A stretch of 64,000 bases of DNA from Eubacterium sp. (GTDB taxonomy: Bacteria; Bacillota; Clostridia; Lachnospirales; Lachnospiraceae). The stretch's first letter is position 1. The number at the start of each line of letters is the position of its first letter. Shown one piece after another: positions 1-7,445 of the stretch. The DNA lies in NCBI GenBank assembly GCA_017433295.1, contig JAFRHL010000005.1, positions 1-64,000 of the forward strand, given 5' to 3'. The notes under the pieces are model-generated. The model did not search any database. It was given only the letters and a program-made list of their open reading frames with translations, and was not told where the DNA came from. Position numbers and translations under genes: made by a program.

Positions 1-5
1 ATGAA

Positions 6-974
6 ATGCCGAACGGCTATCAAGAGAGCATACAGAAGGGACTCGGTGCGGTGCGGTATTTCAGCAGAAATATGTCATTCGGAACAGGCTCTAAGGAGGA
101 ACGAATCGCCAGATTAAAGAAAGAGATCGAAGCGGCAGATGCTATAGTAATCGGAGCGGGTGCCGGACTTTCTACTTCTGCAGGACTGACCTATAGCGGA
201 GAGCGATTTGAAAGGTACTTCTTTGATTTTGCAAGGAAGTACGGCATCCGGGATATGTATTCCGGCGGTTTCTATCCCTTTCCCGATGAAGAAACACGCT
301 GGGCGTGGTGGGCAAGGCATATCTATTTCAACCGATATATTGATGCGCCGAAACCTGTCTATCAGGAGTTGCTCTCACTTGTGAAAGATAAGGATTATTT
401 TGTTGTTACTACGAATGTGGATCACCAGTTTCAGAGAGCAGGCTTTGATAAAAAGCGTCTGTTTTACACCCAGGGAGACTATGGACTTTTCCAGAGCACA
501 GGTCCATCCACGCAGAAAACCTATGATAATGAAGAATGGGTAATGAAAGCAATGGAAGCACAGGGGTTCATAAGGGACGAGAATGGGGAGTTTCAGGTTC
601 CTGAAAGTGGTGAACTGAAAATGAAGATTCCAGCATCACTCATTCCAAAATGTCCAGATGTTGGTTCGGATGTTACTATGAATCTTCGTGCGGATGATTC
701 CTTTGCCGAGGATGAAGGGTGGCACAGAGCGTCTGCGGCATATGCGGATTTCCTGCTTAAGACTGAGAACCTTCATGTACTTTATCTGGAGCTTGGCGTG
801 GGAGCCAATACACCTGTCATTGTAAAGTATCCGTTCTGGCAAATGACGCTGGCAAATGAAAATGCAGTGTATGCATGCATCAATTACGGTGAGGCGTTTT
901 GTCCGGGCGAGATTGCAAACAGGAGCATCTGTATTGACGGAGATATTGGTGAGGTATTAAAACTATTCCATTAA
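6..974 (+). CDS. SirTM-like sirtuin (macrodomain-linked class), probable protein ADP-ribosyltransferase
   Basis: NAD-dependent sirtuin-fold protein. The NAD-binding motif GAGAGLST is at residues 50-57 and the sirtuin NxD motif appears as TTNVDHQ (Asn137, Asp139). The position of the usual catalytic His reads YTQGDYG, with Gln156. Sirtuins of the macrodomain-linked SirTM class carry Gln there and transfer ADP-ribose to a lipoylated GcvH-like carrier rather than deacetylating; that activity is family knowledge, not seen here. Only one Cys (Cys216, KCPDVG) lies where zinc-type sirtuins have CxxC pairs. The first 22 residues precede the sirtuin core. The frame is open to the window edge, so the start is uncertain (ATG at 6 or 72, or upstream), and any partner macrodomain gene would lie off-window. 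A strong hairpin terminator follows. Confidence 0.8.
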   Translation: MPNGYQESIQKGLGAVRYFSRNMSFGTGSKEERIARLKKEIEAADAIVIGAGAGLSTSAGLTYSGERFERYFFDFARKYGIRDMYSGGFYPFPDEETRWAWWARHIYFNRYIDAPKPVYQELLSLVKDKDYFVVTTNVDHQFQRAGFDKKRLFYTQGDYGLFQSTGPSTQKTYDNEEWVMKAMEAQGFIRDENGEFQVPESGELKMKIPASLIPKCPDVGSDVTMNLRADDSFAEDEGWHRASAAYADFLLKTENLHVLYLELGVGANTPVIVKYPFWQMTLANENAVYACINYGEAFCPGEIANRSICIDGDIGEVLKLFH

Positions 975-982
975 ACACGAGA

Positions 983-1022
983 CTCCGAACTACTGAAATT
1001 ATCAGTCGTTCGGAGCATTTTT
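983..1022 (+). terminator. Rho-independent terminator after the sirtuin gene
   Basis: The arms CTCCGAAC (983-990) and GTTCGGAG (1008-1015) pair perfectly. An inner ACTGA/TCAGT stem extends the hairpin, and a T run (1018-1022) follows. It lies 8 bases after the stop codon and abuts the 3' end of the opposing recombinase relic. Confidence 0.85.
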
Positions 1023-1321
1023 ATACCCTGATTTCCGTCCCGTCCTTCATGGTGAAGAGGATGTCGTCCTTGCTGTTGACTGTCACGAATTCCACCATGC
1101 CGTGCCAGAGGTAGGGTTCATATTCTGTGACCGCATCCGTGCGTTCCTTTAGAAGTTCGAGATAATGTTCGATGGATTTGCGGCGGGAATTCTTGTCGTG
1201 GATTTCAGCCTCCACCTCGTCAAGGTGTTATCTTCGTCTTTTTTGTGAGGTAGTCCACGGCGTAGGTCTTTTGAAGCAGGGCGTCGCCCTTGTACTTTTC
1301 GTTTGAAAGTATCCGCTTGAT
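1021..1321 (-). pseudogene. Relic of a large serine recombinase (resolvase) C-terminal region
   Basis: Read on the minus strand, 1321 down to about 1221 encodes [16 protein letters not shown] followed by YAVDYLTKK, a hallmark of large serine recombinases of transposons and phages. That frame stops at a TGA (about 1222). Homology resumes in another frame at 1215-1021, ending with a segment (FVTVNSKDDILFTMKDG) that matches the usual end of this family. A frameshift with internal deletion and the complete loss of the catalytic N-terminal domain make this a dead fragment of about 95 codons from a protein normally over 450 residues. It implies a former integrative element here. Confidence 0.8.
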
Positions 1322-1372
1322 TTAGTCACAGTTTTGGGATCACATTTATTGGGTTTTGCCGTTTGTAAAAAC

Positions 1373-1421
1373 AAAAAGTGGCAGCTGAGGGAAAGCAATT
1401 TCCAACAGCTGCCGCTTTTTT
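1373..1421. terminator. Bidirectional hairpin terminator
   Basis: The arms GGCAGCTG (1380-1387) and CAGCTGCC (1406-1413) are flanked by AAAAAG upstream and CTTTTT downstream, giving a symmetrical terminator that could work on either strand. It separates the recombinase relic from the tetR promoter. Confidence 0.7.
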
Positions 1422-1538
1422 ATGAAACGGAACAGGAACGGATTATTTCTGTTCCGAAGTTCCAAAAGGCAGGAGCGTAACAAAAAATATGCTCTTTTTG
1501 GGGGAATGTGATAGTTTGATGAAAATTTCAAAAAGCAC

Positions 1539-1567
1539 TTGACACGGTGTCAACCACTGTGCATAAT
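1539..1567 (+). promoter_or_regulatory. Promoter of the tetR/redox cluster
   Basis: TTGACA (1539-1544), a 17-base spacer and CATAAT (1562-1567) form a sigma-A type promoter. The -35 box is the first half of a perfect palindrome described separately. Confidence 0.75.
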
Positions 1568-1589
1568 ATAATCATTGACACAATGTCAA
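1539..1589. promoter_or_regulatory. Paired palindromic operators, probable TetR binding sites
   Basis: Two near-identical palindromes flank the -10 box: TTGACACGGTGTCAA (1539-1553) and TTGACACAATGTCAA (1575-1589). Their centres are 36 bp apart. One covers the -35 hexamer; the other lies just downstream of the -10, over the expected transcription start. The layout predicts repression and autoregulation by the TetR protein encoded immediately downstream; that link is inference. Confidence 0.75.
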
Positions 1590-1622
1590 CCATGTTCGCA
1601 CGGAAGCGGGAAAGGAGCGGTT

Positions 1623-2246
1623 ATGTTTAAGGGAACCCCTGAACTTATTGAGAAAAGACGGGAAGAAATCATAAATGCCTGTGAACAGTTGTATCAGACC
1701 ATGAGCTTTAGGGAGATTACTCTCAAGGAGATCGGCAGCGTGACGTCTTTTTCGAGACCGACTATATATAACTATTTTCAGACGAAGGAAGAGATATTCC
1801 TGGCTCTTTATGAGAGAGAGTATGACAGGTGGAATGCGGAACTTATTTCAATACTCAAAGACAATGAAAGATTAAGCAAAGAAGAGCTTGCTGATAAGAT
1901 CGCAGTATCCATTTCCAATAGGGAACAGTTGTTAAAACTTCTTGCGATGAATAACTATGACATGGAAGCAAATTCCAGACCTGAGCTACTCACATCATTT
2001 AAGGTTGCGTATGGAACATCGATGCAGAACATCTGCAGATTGCTTCAGAAGTTCTGCTCGGATATGACGGTCAGTGAGATACAGAATTTTATCTATATCT
2101 TCTTCCCGTTTATGTTTGGCATATATCCTTACACAGCTGTAACGGATAAACAGCGGGCAGCTATGAAGGAAGCAAATGTAGACTATGTGTATCAATCCAT
2201 CTATGAGATCACCCATACCTGCCTGTGCAGGCTGTTGGAGATCTGA
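1623..2246 (+). CDS. TetR/AcrR family transcriptional regulator
   Basis: Probable local repressor of the downstream redox cluster. The N-terminal helix-turn-helix reads EITLKEIG followed by the recognition segment FSRPTIYNYFQTKEEIF (residues about 31-58), classic for TetR proteins. The C-terminal part is a helical ligand-binding/dimer domain that identifies no effector. The ATG at 1623 was chosen because GAAAGGAGCGG precedes it; an upstream in-frame start (1575) would fall inside the second operator. The 207-residue length is normal. It is first in a co-directional run of genes to about 8.6 kb, with the next gene 44 bases on. Confidence 0.85.
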   Translation: MFKGTPELIEKRREEIINACEQLYQTMSFREITLKEIGSVTSFSRPTIYNYFQTKEEIFLALYEREYDRWNAELISILKDNERLSKEELADKIAVSISNREQLLKLLAMNNYDMEANSRPELLTSFKVAYGTSMQNICRLLQKFCSDMTVSEIQNFIYIFFPFMFGIYPYTAVTDKQRAAMKEANVDYVYQSIYEITHTCLCRLLEI

Positions 2247-2290
2247 TAGAGGGATCATCAATATTAAAAAAATATAAGGAGGGTCAGACG

Positions 2291-3226
2291 ATGGCAAATT
2301 TACCTAAAATAGCTCTTGGCGCATGGGCATGGGGCAATGACGGAACTTTTGGGAACAACTTTACGGCGGAGGATCTGAAGCCGATCTTTGATGCAGCGAT
2401 GGAAAATGGCTTAAACTTTTGGGATACAGCTTATGCCTATGGCATGGGGACATCCGAGAAGGTGCTTGCAGGATTCTTGAAAGGGCTTCCGCGGGGGTCG
2501 TATTTCGTTTCGGATAAGTTCACACCGCAGTGTGCGGACGCTTCCTCGCCTACGGCAATGGCGGATATGATCGAGATGCAGCTTAAGCTTATGGATCTTG
2601 ACCGCTTTGACATCTACTGGATCCATAATGTATGGGATGCACCGAAATGGACGGAGGACCTGGCGAAGTATTATGAAGGTAAGGACAATGCTCCGCTGAT
2701 CGGCGTGTCTAATCATAACCTCGCGGAGATCAAGCAGGCAAATGAAATTCTGAAGGCACATGGGCTGAAGCTTTCAGCCGTTCAGAATCACTATAGTCTG
2801 ATCAACCGATCTTCTGAGGATTCAGGTATCCTTGATTACTGCAAAGAAAACGATATTACGTTCTTTGCCTATATGGTGTTGGAGCAGGGGGCCCTGTCCG
2901 GGAAGTATGATACGGCTCATCCGATGCCGGAAGGCTCTGCGAGAGCCGATACCTATAATCCGGTGCTTGATAAGCTGGAAGTGCTTAATGCAGAACTTAA
3001 GAGGCTGGCTGACAAATACAATGTGGGACCGGCGCAGATCCCTGTGGCATGGGCGATCGCAAAGGGAACGCTGCCAATCATAGGCGTGACGAAGGAGAAT
3101 CAGGTACTGGATGCTGTCAAGGCGGCGAATGTTGCCCTTACCGCGGAGGAGACGATGAAACTTGAAAAGGTAGCAGACAGCCTGGAACTGAATGTGATCC
3201 GTTTCTGGGAAAAGGAGATGAAATAA
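2291..3226 (+). CDS. Aldo/keto reductase
   Basis: NAD(P)H-dependent oxidoreductase of the AKR (beta/alpha)8-barrel superfamily, reducing aldehydes or ketones; the substrate is unknown. The catalytic tetrad is visible as Asp45 and Tyr50 (FWDTAYAYG), Lys76 (SDKF) and His112 (YWIHN). ATG at 2291 follows AAGGAGGGTCAGACG. The 311-residue length is usual. It is the first enzyme after the TetR gene and ends one base before the truncated flavin reductase, indicating one transcript. Two further, diverged AKR genes lie in the same cluster. Confidence 0.88.
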   Translation: MANLPKIALGAWAWGNDGTFGNNFTAEDLKPIFDAAMENGLNFWDTAYAYGMGTSEKVLAGFLKGLPRGSYFVSDKFTPQCADASSPTAMADMIEMQLKLMDLDRFDIYWIHNVWDAPKWTEDLAKYYEGKDNAPLIGVSNHNLAEIKQANEILKAHGLKLSAVQNHYSLINRSSEDSGILDYCKENDITFFAYMVLEQGALSGKYDTAHPMPEGSARADTYNPVLDKLEVLNAELKRLADKYNVGPAQIPVAWAIAKGTLPIIGVTKENQVLDAVKAANVALTAEETMKLEKVADSLELNVIRFWEKEMK

Positions 3227-3227
3227 C

Positions 3228-3521
3228 ATGGCTAAGAAGAATATTGGAGCAACATTGGCATTATATCCCTGCCCGGTTATCGTGGTTGGAGCAATGGTAA
3301 ACAATAAACCCACATGGACTCTGGTTGCCCATGCGGGAACCGTGGCACACAGCCATCTGATGGTATCTCTTGTGCAGGCACATTATATCAATCAGGGAAT
3401 CCGTGAGAATAAGAAGCTGTCTGTCAATGTGGTGGATGAATCATGGCTTGCAAAGGCTGATAGGATGGGAACCATTTCCGGAAATAAGGCGGATAAAGCC
3501 ATAAGAAAAAGGAGCAAATAA
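3228..3521 (+). pseudogene. Flavin reductase-like (FMN-binding split barrel) protein, truncated
   Basis: The first roughly 85 residues look like a flavoredoxin/flavin-reductase domain that binds FMN: PCPVIVVGA near the start, then KPTWTLVAHAG, then VVDESWLAKADRMG and TISGNKADK. Family members run about 180 residues. Here the frame breaks off after NKADK into a short unrelated tail (AIRKRSK) and stops at residue 97, so the second half of the barrel is missing. The gene keeps good spacing in the operon (one base after the AKR, one base before the flavodoxin). The likely cause is an internal deletion; activity is doubtful. Confidence 0.72.
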
Positions 3522-3522
3522 A

Positions 3523-3999
3523 ATGTCTAAGAAACTATTGGTGGCGGTATTTTCCACAAGCGGAGTTACAAAGCATGTAGGTGAAGAAATAGCAAGGATA
3601 AGCGGAGGTGATTTCTTTGAGATCATGCCGAAGGAAATCTATACTTCTGATGATCTGAATTGGACAAACAAGAGAAGCCGCAGCAGCGTGGAAATGAACG
3701 ATCCTGCGGCGAGACCTGAAATTGCAAATGCAGTTGCTGATATGGATTCCTACGATACTGTGATCATAGGCTACCCGATCTGGTGGGGCGTAGCACCGCG
3801 TATCATTGAGACATTTCTGGAAAGCTATGACTTCAGCGGTAAGACGATCATTCCCTTCTGTACTTCTGGAGGCAGCGGTGTCGGTAGGAGTGATACGGCG
3901 CTCCACAAAAATGTCAGCGGTGATGTGAAGTGGGAAAAGGGCGTACAGATCAATCGTCCGGATGAGAATAAAATCCGTAAAATGCTTGATGAAGCCTAA
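3523..3999 (+). CDS. Flavodoxin
   Basis: Small cytosolic electron carrier that binds FMN. The phosphate-binding loop is FSTSGVTKHVGEEIA near the N-terminus. The flavin-contacting segments GYPIWWG (about 86-92) and FCTSGGSGVGRS follow the pattern of the flavodoxin_4 group. Length 158, normal for a stand-alone domain. It starts one base after the truncated flavin reductase. A secreted, lipid-anchored relative is encoded 2.7 kb downstream and shares GYPIWWG and the FCTS motif, so the two probably arose by duplication. Confidence 0.88.
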   Translation: MSKKLLVAVFSTSGVTKHVGEEIARISGGDFFEIMPKEIYTSDDLNWTNKRSRSSVEMNDPAARPEIANAVADMDSYDTVIIGYPIWWGVAPRIIETFLESYDFSGKTIIPFCTSGGSGVGRSDTALHKNVSGDVKWEKGVQINRPDENKIRKMLDEA

Positions 4000-4020
4000 T
4001 ATAAAGGAGAGTGACAGACC

Positions 4021-5076
4021 ATGAAATATACAATGCTTGGAAATTCGGACCTCTCTGTATCCCGCATCTGTATGGGATGCATGGGATTTGGTGATGCAGC
4101 AAGAGGACAGCACAGTTGGACGCTCAACGAGGAACATTCCAGAGAGATCATTAAACGGGGACTGGATCTTGGTGTGAATTTCTATGATACGGCGATCGCT
4201 TATCAGAGCGGAACCAGTGAGCAATATGTCGGCAGGGCGCTTCGCAACTTTGCAAAACGTGACGAAGTGGTTGTCGCAACCAAGTTCCTTCCGAGAACGC
4301 AGGAAGAGATCGAGAAGGGCATCAGCGGTCAGAAGCACATTGAAAACATGATTAACACCAGCCTTCAGAATCTTGGAATGGACTACGTGGATCTTTACAT
4401 CTACCACATGTGGGACTGGCAGACGCCGCTCGAAGATATCATGGACGGATTAAATCGCATTGTGAAGGCCGGAAAAGCAAGATATATCGGTATCTCAAAC
4501 TGCTTTGCATGGCAGATCGCAAAAGCAAATGCGCTGGCTGAGAAAGAAGGATTTGCAAAATTCGTATCCATTCAGGGACATTACAATCTGATCTTTCGTG
4601 AGGAAGAGAGGGAAATGGTGCCGTACTGTGAGGAAGAAAATATCGCCCTTACACCTTACAGCGCATTGGCAAGCGGCAGGCTCTCCAGAAAATCGGGTGA
4701 CAGTGATACCAAACGCGCCGCGGAGGACGCCTACGCGAAGTTCAAATATGACGCCACGGCAGATGAGGATAACATCATAATCAGTCGTGTCGCGGAGCTT
4801 GCCGAAAGGCATGGCGTCAGCATGACGGAGATATCCCTTGCGTGGCTTCTTACGAAGGTGACGTCCCCGATAGTCGGAGCGACAAAGCTGCACCATATTG
4901 AAGGAGCGTCAAAGGCGGTGGATATGAACTTAACCGCAGAGGAAATCGCATATCTTGAAGAACCCTATGTGCCGCACCCTCTGGCAGGCGTGATGGCACA
5001 GAATAAGAGAGCCGATGCAGCAAAGAAGCATGTCTGGTCTACAGGCAACCAAAAAATCAAAGAGGAGACAAAGTGA
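4021..5076 (+). CDS. Aldo/keto reductase
   Basis: Second AKR of the cluster, 351 residues, with the tetrad Asp56 and Tyr61 (FYDTAIAYQ), Lys88 (VATKF) and His129 (YIYHMWD). Its length and WDW/HMW pattern fit the group of predicted oxidoreductases that includes YhdN/AKR11-like enzymes; the substrate cannot be read. ATG follows AAAGGAGAGTGACAGACC. The stop precedes the next start (5078) by one base, so the genes are probably translationally coupled. Confidence 0.87.
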   Translation: MKYTMLGNSDLSVSRICMGCMGFGDAARGQHSWTLNEEHSREIIKRGLDLGVNFYDTAIAYQSGTSEQYVGRALRNFAKRDEVVVATKFLPRTQEEIEKGISGQKHIENMINTSLQNLGMDYVDLYIYHMWDWQTPLEDIMDGLNRIVKAGKARYIGISNCFAWQIAKANALAEKEGFAKFVSIQGHYNLIFREEEREMVPYCEEENIALTPYSALASGRLSRKSGDSDTKRAAEDAYAKFKYDATADEDNIIISRVAELAERHGVSMTEISLAWLLTKVTSPIVGATKLHHIEGASKAVDMNLTAEEIAYLEEPYVPHPLAGVMAQNKRADAAKKHVWSTGNQKIKEETK

Positions 5077-5077
5077 T

Positions 5078-5833
5078 ATGAGCGAGAAAATCGTACAGAC
5101 AGCAGGAAGACAGCAGCTTGGAGAATTTGCGCCGATGTTCGCACATCTGAATGACGATGTGCTTTTCGGTGAGGTATGGAACGAGGAAGCAATTGATGTA
5201 AAAACAAAGTGCATCATCACGGTGGTATCCCTGATGGCATCCGGGATTACCGATTCCTCCCTGACCTATCACCTGCAGAATGCAAAGGCGCACGGTGTGA
5301 GCAAAGAAGAGATTGCAGCGATCATCACGCATGCCACAATGTATGTAGGATGGCCGAAGGGGTGGGCGGTGTTCCGCCTTGCAAAGGAAGTCTGGAACGA
5401 GGAAGCTCCTGCGCAGACAGAAAAGGACAGATATCAGAATACCATCTTCTTCCCGATTGGAGAACCGAATCCTTACGGAGAGTTTTTCGTGGGGCAGAGC
5501 TACCTTGCACCGGTATCCACAGAGCAGGTGCCCGTATTTAACGTGACATTTGAACCATCCTGCCGCAACAACTGGCATATCCACCATGCTTCGAAGAATG
5601 GCGGGCAGATGCTGATCTGTGTCGGCGGCAGAGGCTTCTATCAGGAATGGGATAAGGAGCCTATAGAAATGACGCCGGGAACGGTCGTAAATATCCCCGC
5701 AAATGTCAAGCACTGGCATGGTGCGGCACCGGATTCATGGTTTTCTCATCTTGCAGTTGAGGTCGCAGGAGAGGATACAAGTGCCGAGTGGCTGGAGCCA
5801 GTGTCTGATGAAGATTACAGCAAACTGAAATAA
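5078..5833 (+). CDS. Carboxymuconolactone decarboxylase-cupin fusion protein
   Basis: Two-domain cytosolic protein. Residues about 10-110 are a CMD/AhpD-like helical domain (VKTKCIITVVSLMASG, with GITDSSLTYHLQNAKAHGV). Residues about 140-240 are a cupin with motif 1 around His167/His169/His170 (NNWHIHH) and motif 2 around His212/His214 (KHWHG), giving a metal site. Such fusions often accompany AKRs and flavodoxins, and a role in reactive carbonyl or quinone chemistry is only inferred. ATG 5078 follows AGAGGAGACAAAGTGAT. An upstream in-frame start would overlap the AKR by over 60 bases and has no RBS. Confidence 0.82.
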   Translation: MSEKIVQTAGRQQLGEFAPMFAHLNDDVLFGEVWNEEAIDVKTKCIITVVSLMASGITDSSLTYHLQNAKAHGVSKEEIAAIITHATMYVGWPKGWAVFRLAKEVWNEEAPAQTEKDRYQNTIFFPIGEPNPYGEFFVGQSYLAPVSTEQVPVFNVTFEPSCRNNWHIHHASKNGGQMLICVGGRGFYQEWDKEPIEMTPGTVVNIPANVKHWHGAAPDSWFSHLAVEVAGEDTSAEWLEPVSDEDYSKLK

Positions 5834-5846
5834 GGAGGGTATCCGG

Positions 5847-6710
5847 ATGTTTAATAATACAATCACTTTAGCAAATGGTGTTACGGTTCCGCAGCTCGCA
5901 TTGGGGACATGGCTGATTGACAATGACAAGGCAGCAGATGCGGTAAAAGCGGCCATAGAGATCGGATACAGGCATATAGACACGGCGCAGGCTTATATGA
6001 ATGAAGCCGGCGTTGGTGAAGGGATAAGAAACTGTGGCGTGTCTCGAGATGAAATCTTTGTGACAACAAAGGTTGCCGCAGAACATAAGGATTATAAGTC
6101 CGCAATGGCTGGAATTGACGGCTCATTAAAAGAGACGGGACTTGATTACATTGACATGATGATCATCCACAGCCCCCAACCATGGGTGAAGGTGAATCAG
6201 TCGGATGACAGATATTTTGAAGGGAATCTTGAAGCGTGGAGAGCGCTTTCAGATGCGTACAAGGCGGGAAAACTCCGTGCGATCGGTGTATCAAATTTCC
6301 TAAAGGAAGATATCGATAATATTTGGAATAATGCGGATATGAAACCTATGGTGAATCAGGTGCTCTGCCACATCTCCAACACTCCGCTTGACCTGATCAA
6401 ATATTGTCAGGACAAAGGTATCGTGATGGAAGCGTATTCTCCTGTGGCGCACGGCGAAGCCCTGAAGAACGAGCAGATCATAAAAATGGCTGAAAAATAT
6501 GGAGTATCTGTTCCGCAACTTTGCATCCGCTATGATATTCAACTTGGAATGATCGTTCTGCCCAAGACAGCCAATCCGGATCATATGAGAAGCAATGCGG
6601 ATGTTGACTTTGTTATCTCGGATGAGGATATGGAGATTCTTAAGAATGTGGAGCATATCAAGGACTATGGCGAACACGGCTTCTTCCCCGTGTTTGGCGG
6701 AAAGATGTAA
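5847..6710 (+). CDS. Aldo/keto reductase, 2,5-diketo-D-gluconate reductase-like
   Basis: Third AKR, of the shorter AKR5-type (287 residues). The tetrad is Asp45 and Tyr50 (HIDTAQAYMNE), Lys75 (TTKV) and His108 (IIHSP). GIRNCGVSRDEIF and IGVSNFLKEDI are also typical of the group. The substrate is likely a small aldehyde or keto compound; unknown. RBS AAGGAGGGTATCCGG precedes ATG 5847, 13 bases after the CMD-cupin gene, and the flavodoxin lipoprotein begins 12 bases after its stop. Confidence 0.87.
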   Translation: MFNNTITLANGVTVPQLALGTWLIDNDKAADAVKAAIEIGYRHIDTAQAYMNEAGVGEGIRNCGVSRDEIFVTTKVAAEHKDYKSAMAGIDGSLKETGLDYIDMMIIHSPQPWVKVNQSDDRYFEGNLEAWRALSDAYKAGKLRAIGVSNFLKEDIDNIWNNADMKPMVNQVLCHISNTPLDLIKYCQDKGIVMEAYSPVAHGEALKNEQIIKMAEKYGVSVPQLCIRYDIQLGMIVLPKTANPDHMRSNADVDFVISDEDMEILKNVEHIKDYGEHGFFPVFGGKM

Positions 6711-6722
6711 GAGGGGCAGACG

Positions 6723-7424
6723 ATGAAGAAAATTATTCCAATATTTTTATCAGTAGTACTTTTGCTTATGCTTTCAGCCTGCGGAAGTACCGGTACTACA
6801 GAAAACAACACTCCTGCAGTTTCAGAGACTTCTCAAACTGAGACTGAGAAGGAAAACGGGAATTCATCAGCGCCGGAAGAAACACCGGATGCGTCCGAAC
6901 CTGATCAGGAATCTTCTTCCGAAGCCCAGACGGATACTTCAGAGCCGGGTAAGGATGTTCTTGTGGTATATTTTTCAGCCACCGGAACCACAAAGGGCGT
7001 TGCGGAAAAGATTGCGGCCATTACAGGCGGTGATCTTTATGAGATAAAGGCGGCTCAGGAATATACAGAAGCGGATCTTAACTGGAATGATTCGAGCAGC
7101 CGTTCAACAAAGGAGCAGAATGATTCTTCTGTGCGTCCGGAGATAGGAAGTGAAGCCGTATCATTTGACGGATATACAACGATTTATATCGGCTATCCGA
7201 TCTGGTGGGGTGAGGAACCCCGCATCATGGACACCTTTGTGGAGAGCTATAGCTTTGACGGGATCACTGTCATTCCATTTTGTACTTCAAGCAGCAGCGG
7301 TATCGGAAGAAGCGGGAAGAATCTGGCGGATAATGCAGGAAGCGGAAACTGGCTTGACGGGCAGAGATTTGGCGCGGGCGCATCGGAAACGGATATTAGC
7401 TCCTGGATTGACAGCTTACAGTAA
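6723..7424 (+). CDS. Flavodoxin-domain lipoprotein
   Basis: A type II signal peptide is evident: MKK, a hydrophobic core, then lipobox LSAC with lipidated Cys20. A roughly 55-residue Ser/Thr/Glu-rich tether follows. Residues about 78-233 form a flavodoxin domain with FMN loop YFSATGTTKGVAE and GYPIWWG, close to the cytosolic flavodoxin at 3523. It should therefore be an extracytoplasmic, membrane-anchored flavoprotein, possibly receiving electrons from a membrane partner such as the decayed DUF4405 protein downstream. This pairing is inference. Confidence 0.85.
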   Translation: MKKIIPIFLSVVLLLMLSACGSTGTTENNTPAVSETSQTETEKENGNSSAPEETPDASEPDQESSSEAQTDTSEPGKDVLVVYFSATGTTKGVAEKIAAITGGDLYEIKAAQEYTEADLNWNDSSSRSTKEQNDSSVRPEIGSEAVSFDGYTTIYIGYPIWWGEEPRIMDTFVESYSFDGITVIPFCTSSSSGIGRSGKNLADNAGSGNWLDGQRFGAGASETDISSWIDSLQ

Positions 7425-7445
7425 AGAAATGTGGAGGGTGACCAT

